DNA of 35,098 bases. It comes from an uncultured Treponema sp. (GTDB lineage: Bacteria; Spirochaetota; Spirochaetia; Treponematales; Treponemataceae). Shown here one piece after another: positions 30,671-35,098 of the stretch. The first letter of the stretch is position 1. Every line of letters begins with the position of its first letter. The DNA lies in assembly GCA_910584475.1 (NCBI GenBank), contig CAJUBD010000023.1, positions 1 to 35,098 on the forward strand. Reading direction: 5' to 3'. Position numbers and translations under genes: made by a program. The notes under the pieces are model-generated. The model saw only the letters and a program-made list of their open reading frames with translations, was not told the DNA's origin and made no database searches.

Positions 30671-31351
30671 ATGAAGTCCATGGACATAGAGTGGCAATTT
30701 AATGGCATTGCAAAGGAATATGACGCGAACCGTCGCGCCTTTATTCCCTGCTTCGATGAATTCTATGAAGCGACCACGAACTTTATCGCGGCGAATATCC
30801 GAACGCCGAAAAGAATTGTGGACTTGGGAGCGGGAACTGGACTTTTAACCTATTATTGGCGTAAAAAATTTGAATCGGCGGAATACACCCTCGTGGACAT
30901 AGCGGACGAAATGCTGGATGTGGCAAGAAGGAGATTCGCGGATATAGACACCGTGACATTCAAGGTGTCTGATTATTCAAAGGAGCTTCCCGCGTTGGAA
31001 TTTGACTGTGTGATTTCCGCGTTGTCCATTCATCATTTGGAGCATGGGCAGAAGAAAAAGCTGTTTTCCACCATTTCAAAAAGGCTTTCGGCGGGTGGAC
31101 TGTTTGTAAACTACGACCAGTTTTGCGCCGCCTCGCAAACGGTGGGCAGGTGGTTTGATGGTTATTGGATAAAAGGGTTTGAGGACAGCGATTTGACGCA
31201 AAAAGATATTGAGCGGTGGAGGGAGAGAAGAAAATTCGACAGGGAAATTTCCGTTGAGGAGGAGGTGAGAATGCTTCAGGAATGCAGTTTTACGGAAGTG
31301 GAGTGCGTATATTCAAACCAAAAGTTCGCGGTCATTGTCGCGATAAAATAG
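30671..31351 (+). CDS. Class I SAM-dependent methyltransferase
   Basis: A 226-residue cytoplasmic methyltransferase. Motif I is RIVDLGAGTGLL (residues 48-59; D51-L-G-A-G-T-G57), an acidic residue after the next strand sits in LVDIADEML, and the motif IV region reads DCVISALSIHHLE. This is a Methyltransf_11/25-like domain acting on a small molecule or other substrate that cannot be told. Two start codons are possible, ATG 30671 and ATG 30680; neither has a strong ribosome site. It follows the acetyltransferase remnant by four bases. Confidence 0.85.
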   Translation: MKSMDIEWQFNGIAKEYDANRRAFIPCFDEFYEATTNFIAANIRTPKRIVDLGAGTGLLTYYWRKKFESAEYTLVDIADEMLDVARRRFADIDTVTFKVSDYSKELPALEFDCVISALSIHHLEHGQKKKLFSTISKRLSAGGLFVNYDQFCAASQTVGRWFDGYWIKGFEDSDLTQKDIERWRERRKFDREISVEEEVRMLQECSFTEVECVYSNQKFAVIVAIK

Positions 31352-31387
31352 AGGGCGTAAAGTAGTTCTATAATTCTTACACCAGGC

Positions 31388-31416
31388 TTGCCTAAAAGGC
31401 GAAAATCCGCTAGAAT
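31388..31416 (+). promoter_or_regulatory. Possible promoter of the restriction-modification pair
   Basis: TTGCCT (31388-31393) and TAGAAT (31411-31416) with 17-base spacing, about 45 bases before the endonuclease ATG. A TATAAT at 31369-31374 without a good -35 box is an alternative. Confidence 0.4.
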
Positions 31417-31460
31417 ATTCCAATACAATCAGTTGTAGAATAATTGTAGGAATCGTTATT

Positions 31461-32243
31461 ATGAATTATTGGTTGGAAGAAAGTATTTCATTCGCTAATC
31501 AGAGAAATTATTTGGACATGCTTTTTTCAGTATATCCAATGAGCGCGAATCCGCCGCGTCCGATTGATGGACAAAGGTGGTCGCTGATAGAAAAAGCCTT
31601 TGAAGAGAAAGATAACGATGTTTTGATAAAATATTTGTTGCATTTGGATTTATTCCCAATGAAAGATTCTTATGTCGCGTTTTTGAAGCGTTTTCCCGAT
31701 GCCGTGAAACTCAATCCAAAGACAGTCGCAAGGCTTTGCGGCTGCCTTTACGACATGGGTTTGGACAGGATATATGAACGGTGCACAGAGCCAAAAGAAA
31801 CAAATCGTCAAATTGGGCCGCTTTTTAAGCGTTGGTGCAAAACTAAGGCGTTGGGAATTATGCCAGTTCCACTCAATGTTTTTATGTCAACAAATGACGA
31901 TGCGATTTTGGATACTTCGGATGCCGAAATGCAAGAATGGGGAAGGCGAACTGTAAATTACAATCGAGACAAGGGCTTGGATTTTGTAGGTCGATTCAAT
32001 GGGAAATATGTCATAGGCGAAGCTAAATTCATATCGGATTTTGGCGGACATCAAGACGCACAACTTGATGATGCGATGCGTACTTTGACAGAACCAAATG
32101 TAAACGCTATAAAAATTGCCATTTTGGATGGCGTCATTTGGCTGAAAACACAAAACAAGATGTACAGGACTGTTACAGAAAACTGTCCAAATGAAAATAT
32201 AATGTCCGCACTTGTTTTGCGTAATTTTCTGTATTCTCTTTAG
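31461..32243 (+). CDS. Probable type II restriction endonuclease (PD-(D/E)xK)
   Basis: A 260-residue protein paired with a DNA methyltransferase. The C-terminal half contains LDFVGRFNGKYVIGEAKFI, in which Asp174 and E187-A-K189 give the D...ExK catalytic core of PD-(D/E)xK nucleases. GGHQDAQ after it resembles restriction-enzyme motif extensions. The N-terminal half (about 1-150) is helical and probably recognises DNA. Recognition sequence cannot be read. Its stop codon overlaps the AGGAG of the methyltransferase. The DNA is AT-rich like the ATPase module, fitting an acquired restriction system. Confidence 0.78.
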   Translation: MNYWLEESISFANQRNYLDMLFSVYPMSANPPRPIDGQRWSLIEKAFEEKDNDVLIKYLLHLDLFPMKDSYVAFLKRFPDAVKLNPKTVARLCGCLYDMGLDRIYERCTEPKETNRQIGPLFKRWCKTKALGIMPVPLNVFMSTNDDAILDTSDAEMQEWGRRTVNYNRDKGLDFVGRFNGKYVIGEAKFISDFGGHQDAQLDDAMRTLTEPNVNAIKIAILDGVIWLKTQNKMYRTVTENCPNENIMSALVLRNFLYSL

Positions 32244-32252
32244 GAGTTTTTG

Positions 32253-33398
32253 GTGGAACTATTTTATAAAGGAAAAAAAAACGAAAAGGAAATATTTGAA
32301 AATACGAAGTCGTTTTTTTTTAACAGAAAATGGGATGGAGAAAACAATCTGTTGATTAAGGGGGACAATTTGACCGCCCTTAGAACGCTTTTAAATGAAT
32401 ACAATTTGAACGGCAAAATTGATTTGATTTACATTGACCCACCGTTTTCTACAGATGGAATTTTTACAATGTCAAAAAATCGAGCCAACACAATCAGTGC
32501 TTCTCGAGATGATGAAATCGCCTACACGGACACTTTAAAAGGCGAAAATTTTATAGAGTTTATCAGAGAACGCTTGATTTTTGCACGTGAACTTTTAAGT
32601 AACCGAGGCTCAATTTATTTGCATATTGACTATAAAATTGGACATTACATAAAAATAGTCATGGATGAAATTTTTGGCTCTGAAAATTTTAAAAATGACA
32701 TTACTAGAATAAAATGTAATCCAAAGAATTTTGAGCGAAAGGCTTATGGAAATATCAAGGATTTGATTTTATTTTATTCAAAATCTAAAAATCTGATTTG
32801 GAATTCTCCAAAGATTCCTTATACAGAAGATGATGTCAAAAAACTTTTCAAAAAAGTGGACAAAAATGGCAGGGCATATACCACCGTGCCTGTTCATGCT
32901 CCAGGAGAAACGAAGGACGGCGTAACCGGCGGTGCGTTCAAAGGACTTTTTCCGCCAAAGGGCAGACATTGGCGATGTGATCCGAAAGAGTTGGAAGAAC
33001 TTGACGAAAAGGGCTTGATAGAGTGGTCTGGGAACAATGTTCCAAGGAGAATCATTTATGCCGATGAAAAAGATGGAAAAAAAATGCAGGACATTTGGGA
33101 ATTTAAAGACAGCCAATATCCTGTTTATCCTACAGAGAAAAACTTCGATATGCTTAAAACCATAATTTCCGCTTCTTCAAATCCAGACAGCATCGTTATG
33201 GACTTTTTTTGTGGGTCAGGTTCGACTTTAGCTGCGGCACAGGTACTCGGTCGAAAGTGGATAGGCATCGATAAAAGCGACAAAGCGATAGAAGTTACAA
33301 AAAATAGATTGGCAAACTTACCGAATGATTTGTTTGAATGCCAGAAATATACATTTCTAGAAGAATGTGTTGAAGAAAATATGATTATAAGTGCATAG
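32253..33398 (+). CDS. Site-specific DNA methyltransferase, beta class (N6-adenine or N4-cytosine)
   Basis: A modification enzyme of about 381 residues. The catalytic motif IV, IDPPF (around residues 61-65), comes first, and the SAM-binding motif I, MDFFCGSGSTLAAA (near 316-329), is at the C-terminal side. That order is the beta class. The middle contains FPPKGRHWRCDPKEL and DIWEFKDSQYPVYPTEKN, seen in many such enzymes. DPPF rather than SPP favours adenine-N6. GTG 32253 is chosen, six bases after AGGAG (32242-32246); TTG 32250 would be too close. It protects host DNA from the partner nuclease. Confidence 0.9.
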   Translation: MELFYKGKKNEKEIFENTKSFFFNRKWDGENNLLIKGDNLTALRTLLNEYNLNGKIDLIYIDPPFSTDGIFTMSKNRANTISASRDDEIAYTDTLKGENFIEFIRERLIFARELLSNRGSIYLHIDYKIGHYIKIVMDEIFGSENFKNDITRIKCNPKNFERKAYGNIKDLILFYSKSKNLIWNSPKIPYTEDDVKKLFKKVDKNGRAYTTVPVHAPGETKDGVTGGAFKGLFPPKGRHWRCDPKELEELDEKGLIEWSGNNVPRRIIYADEKDGKKMQDIWEFKDSQYPVYPTEKNFDMLKTIISASSNPDSIVMDFFCGSGSTLAAAQVLGRKWIGIDKSDKAIEVTKNRLANLPNDLFECQKYTFLEECVEENMIISA

Positions 33399-33424
33399 TT
33401 GCGTGATAATTTAAAAGCGAACAT

Positions 33425-33453
33425 TTGAATATTATCTTTGAAAATGGTATCAT
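33425..33453 (+). promoter_or_regulatory. Promoter before the 53-codon membrane ORF
   Basis: TTGAAT (33425-33430) and TATCAT (33448-33453), 17 bases apart, with a TGG extended -10 element. It precedes a short CGGCT/AGCCG hairpin and the small gene at 33513. Confidence 0.45.
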
Positions 33454-33512
33454 AGAATTATTAGGAAACTGATGTTCTGCGGCTTTGGAGAGCCGATGCC
33501 ATGGAGATTATT

Positions 33513-33674
33513 ATGAGACAATCACAAACATCAAGGTCGTTCAGGTTGATATGGGAAATTTGTTATGCCCTGCTGATGATTGTCGCGGTCATCATCCTGT
33601 TCTTTTGGTACGCGACGCAAAACAGTCGCCGAATGATTGAGCGCATTTTGTTGCATTCTTATATGAAACTGTGA
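33513..33674 (+). CDS. Small membrane protein or truncated sensor N terminus
   Basis: A 53-residue product, read directly: a basic N terminus (MRQSQTSRSFRLIW), a hydrophobic segment of about 20 residues (ALLMIVAVIILFFW), and a short Arg-rich tail. It resembles the first transmembrane helix of a sensor kinase or GGDEF protein cut off after the membrane anchor, but could be a real single-pass small protein. A weak GGAG lies upstream and a promoter before that. No matching C-terminal part lies downstream. Confidence 0.45.
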   Translation: MRQSQTSRSFRLIWEICYALLMIVAVIILFFWYATQNSRRMIERILLHSYMKL

Positions 33675-33692
33675 GGATTTTTTTATAGTGTG

Positions 33693-33701
33693 TGATATAA
33701 T
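33693..33701 (+). promoter_or_regulatory. Extended -10 promoter of the EEP-family gene
   Basis: TGA-TATAAT (33693-33701) fits an extended -10 box; no clear -35 is present. It leaves a leader of about 18 bases before the ATG, including GGGGGAGG. Confidence 0.45.
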
Positions 33702-33725
33702 GGAATTGTGAGAGGGGGAGGTATC

Positions 33726-34499
33726 ATGAGAAATTTTAAAATTATTACTTGGAATATGGAAGCTTGGAAACATGGAAATGCTATAGAACGGCAGAAAAAT
33801 GCTTGGAATAAAATTTTTCAAATAGAAAATTTAGACATTGCCTTGCTGCAAGAATGTATCGAACCCGATGCTTATTTTGAATGCATTTCGTTTTCTTCCG
33901 ATGGTTTAAAGGTCTTCTATGATAAAAATACAAAGCGTCGAGTTTTTTGGCGTCAATATCATACATCGGCAGTTCATAAGCAAACATCGTGGGGAACGGC
34001 AATTTACATTTCCGAAAAAAATAAAGATAAAAAAATTGTTGAAGAAAAGGCACTTTATCCTAAAGATGAACTCTCAAAAGGGAAAATAATGATAATAAAA
34101 TTTGAAAGTTATTTTATTGCAAGCGTGCATATTGATACTAATTCATCTTTGCCAATATTTGGGCTTGAGCATTTAAAAAATGTTTTTTCAAACGAATTGA
34201 TTGAGAAGGGAAATTTGATAATTGGTGGCGATTTAAATGCAGATAGAAAACATGATGATTCCTATCCACAATTTAAATTCAATGAGAACTTTTTTAAGCC
34301 ACTTCTTGAGGGAAACAACAAAAAGTTGAATGAATGTGATTTGCCTGAAGAAAATACAAGTTTAGAATATAATTGGCAAGATGATCATATATTTACCTCA
34401 TTAAATATTGCTCCAAATCCTGCCAAAATAGATAGAAATGTAAAAGAATTCTCCGACCATGCAATCGTTGAAGTTAATTTAAATTTAGAAGTAAGTTAA
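33726..34499 (+). CDS. Endonuclease/exonuclease/phosphatase-family protein
   Basis: A 257-residue metal-dependent hydrolase fold. The expected residues appear in order: Asn10 in ITWNMEAW, Glu43 in LLQE, His135 in SVHID, GGDLNAD (168-173) and S-D-H (243-245) near the C terminus. This family covers DNases, RNases, phosphatases and sphingomyelinases; the substrate is not clear. No signal peptide, so cytoplasmic. ATG 33726 follows GGGGGAGG. AT-rich coding with many Asn and Lys residues marks it as part of the accessory region. Confidence 0.82.
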   Translation: MRNFKIITWNMEAWKHGNAIERQKNAWNKIFQIENLDIALLQECIEPDAYFECISFSSDGLKVFYDKNTKRRVFWRQYHTSAVHKQTSWGTAIYISEKNKDKKIVEEKALYPKDELSKGKIMIIKFESYFIASVHIDTNSSLPIFGLEHLKNVFSNELIEKGNLIIGGDLNADRKHDDSYPQFKFNENFFKPLLEGNNKKLNECDLPEENTSLEYNWQDDHIFTSLNIAPNPAKIDRNVKEFSDHAIVEVNLNLEVS

Positions 34500-34548
34500 A
34501 ATTAAAAAACACCACGCAAAACAATTATAATTTAGAAGGAAACACTAC

Positions 34549-34908
34549 ATGACAATCCAAATCTTCGGAACAAGCAAATCGTTTGACACAAAAAAGGCGG
34601 AACGCTACTTTAGCGAGCGGCGCATTTCTGTGCAAAAAGTTGACCTCAAAGAAAAAGGCATCTCAAAAGGAGAGCTTGAAAGCGTCATTGCTTCGGTGGC
34701 GAAAAGAACAGGAGACAGGCAATCCGCCATTGATTCACTCGCAGACAAAAACAACAAGGACTACGCTTCATTCGCCTATCTTGACGACAGCAAAAAAGAA
34801 GAGAAGCTTTTGGAAAATCCGTTATTGTTGATACAGCCGATTGTCCGAAATGGAAAGACCGATGCTACGGTGGGCTACCAGCCTGATATATGGAAAGACT
34901 GGAATTAA
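34549..34908 (+). CDS. ArsC-like family protein without cysteine
   Basis: A 119-residue thioredoxin-fold protein of the ArsC/YffB-like family. The start IQIFGTSKSFDTKKAERYF aligns with the active-site region of the family, but the position of the catalytic cysteine reads T-S-K-S-F, and the whole protein contains no cysteine. The DLKEKGISKGELESV block and the C-terminal LIQPIVRNGK match the family. It is therefore unlikely to be a thiol reductase; it may bind a partner or ligand. AGAAGGA lies upstream of the ATG. Confidence 0.85.
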   Translation: MTIQIFGTSKSFDTKKAERYFSERRISVQKVDLKEKGISKGELESVIASVAKRTGDRQSAIDSLADKNNKDYASFAYLDDSKKEEKLLENPLLLIQPIVRNGKTDATVGYQPDIWKDWN

Positions 34909-34937
34909 CAGTTGAGATTTTCCCAAAAAACATCTAA

Positions 34938-34966
34938 TTGAATTATATTGCGAATGAATATATAAT
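34938..34966 (+). promoter_or_regulatory. Promoter of the gene at the window end
   Basis: TTGAAT (34938-34943) and a perfect TATAAT (34961-34966) spaced by 17 bases, about 50 bases before the final ATG. Confidence 0.6.
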
Positions 34967-35016
34967 CTTTATAAAATTGCATGCCTCAAAATTGAGAAAA
35001 TCGAGGAGAAAACACA

Positions 35017-35098
35017 ATGTACTACAATCCGCATCACAATGAAATTGTCCTGCCCAAAGTGAACTTGGACTTTTTTAGGAAAGCTTATAAGGTGGTTT
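35017..35098 (+). CDS. Start of an unidentified gene, cut by the window end
   Basis: ATG 35017 follows GAGGAG (35003-35008) and a good promoter. The 27 codons visible begin MYYNPHHNEIVLPKVNLDFF and stay open to the window end. Nothing in this short piece identifies a family. Confidence 0.6.
   Translation, partial: MYYNPHHNEIVLPKVNLDFFRKAYKVV

Overview
The window looks like a chromosomal segment of a spirochaete, most likely a gut- or rumen-type Treponema. The reasons are a tuf gene joined directly to the S10-spc-alpha ribosomal operon, the gene order and family character of that operon, a BspA-like leucine-rich-repeat surface protein, and poly-G tracts. This is inference from gene order and protein character; no 16S rRNA, tRNA or CRISPR array was seen.

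Layout. 131-1972 (minus) is glmS. 1973-2597 is a long gene-free stretch holding the glmS promoter, a possible small transcript, a G9 tract and five copies of a 42-bp tandem repeat. 2598-6286 carries four plus-strand genes (a DUF6261-like helical protein, a YccF-like membrane protein, a secreted LRR protein and a P-loop protein), each followed by a cluster of short perfect hairpins. 6423-7781 (minus) is a lipoprotein family-16 glucanase. 7921-23659 is tuf plus 27 genes of the S10-spc-alpha cluster (rpsJ to rplQ, including secY and rpoA), nearly all separated by 0-20 bases. It is broken only at rplW/rplB, secY/rpmJ and rpsK/rpsD, and at two smaller hairpin-bearing gaps around rpsJ. A small zinc-ribbon protein and livK follow without a visible terminator, then livH and livM; livG and livF are absent.

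From about 27.4 kb onward the window is accessory DNA, clearly more AT-rich than the ribosomal block. It holds an ArsC/Spx-like protein, a minus-strand ATPase plus TOPRIM-like pair (candidate defence module), a decayed acetyltransferase interrupted by a hairpin block, a methyltransferase, a type II restriction-modification pair, a short membrane-anchor remnant, an endonuclease/exonuclease/phosphatase-fold enzyme, a cysteine-free ArsC-like protein and the start of one further gene.

The most unusual signal is not a gene. It is a recurring family of modular stem-loop elements (CGAGTTT...AAACTCG hairpins, often joined by GGTAAGCA to a second hairpin with a GTAT or GTAA loop) found in at least eight intergenic places, including inside the essential ribosomal operon and inside the broken acetyltransferase, where imperfect direct repeats flank the block. 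Other signals worth checking are a promoter followed at once by a terminator with a competing hairpin ahead of livH, an 11-bp perfect palindrome covering an extended -10 promoter ahead of rpmJ, and a G12 tract beside the ATPase/TOPRIM pair.
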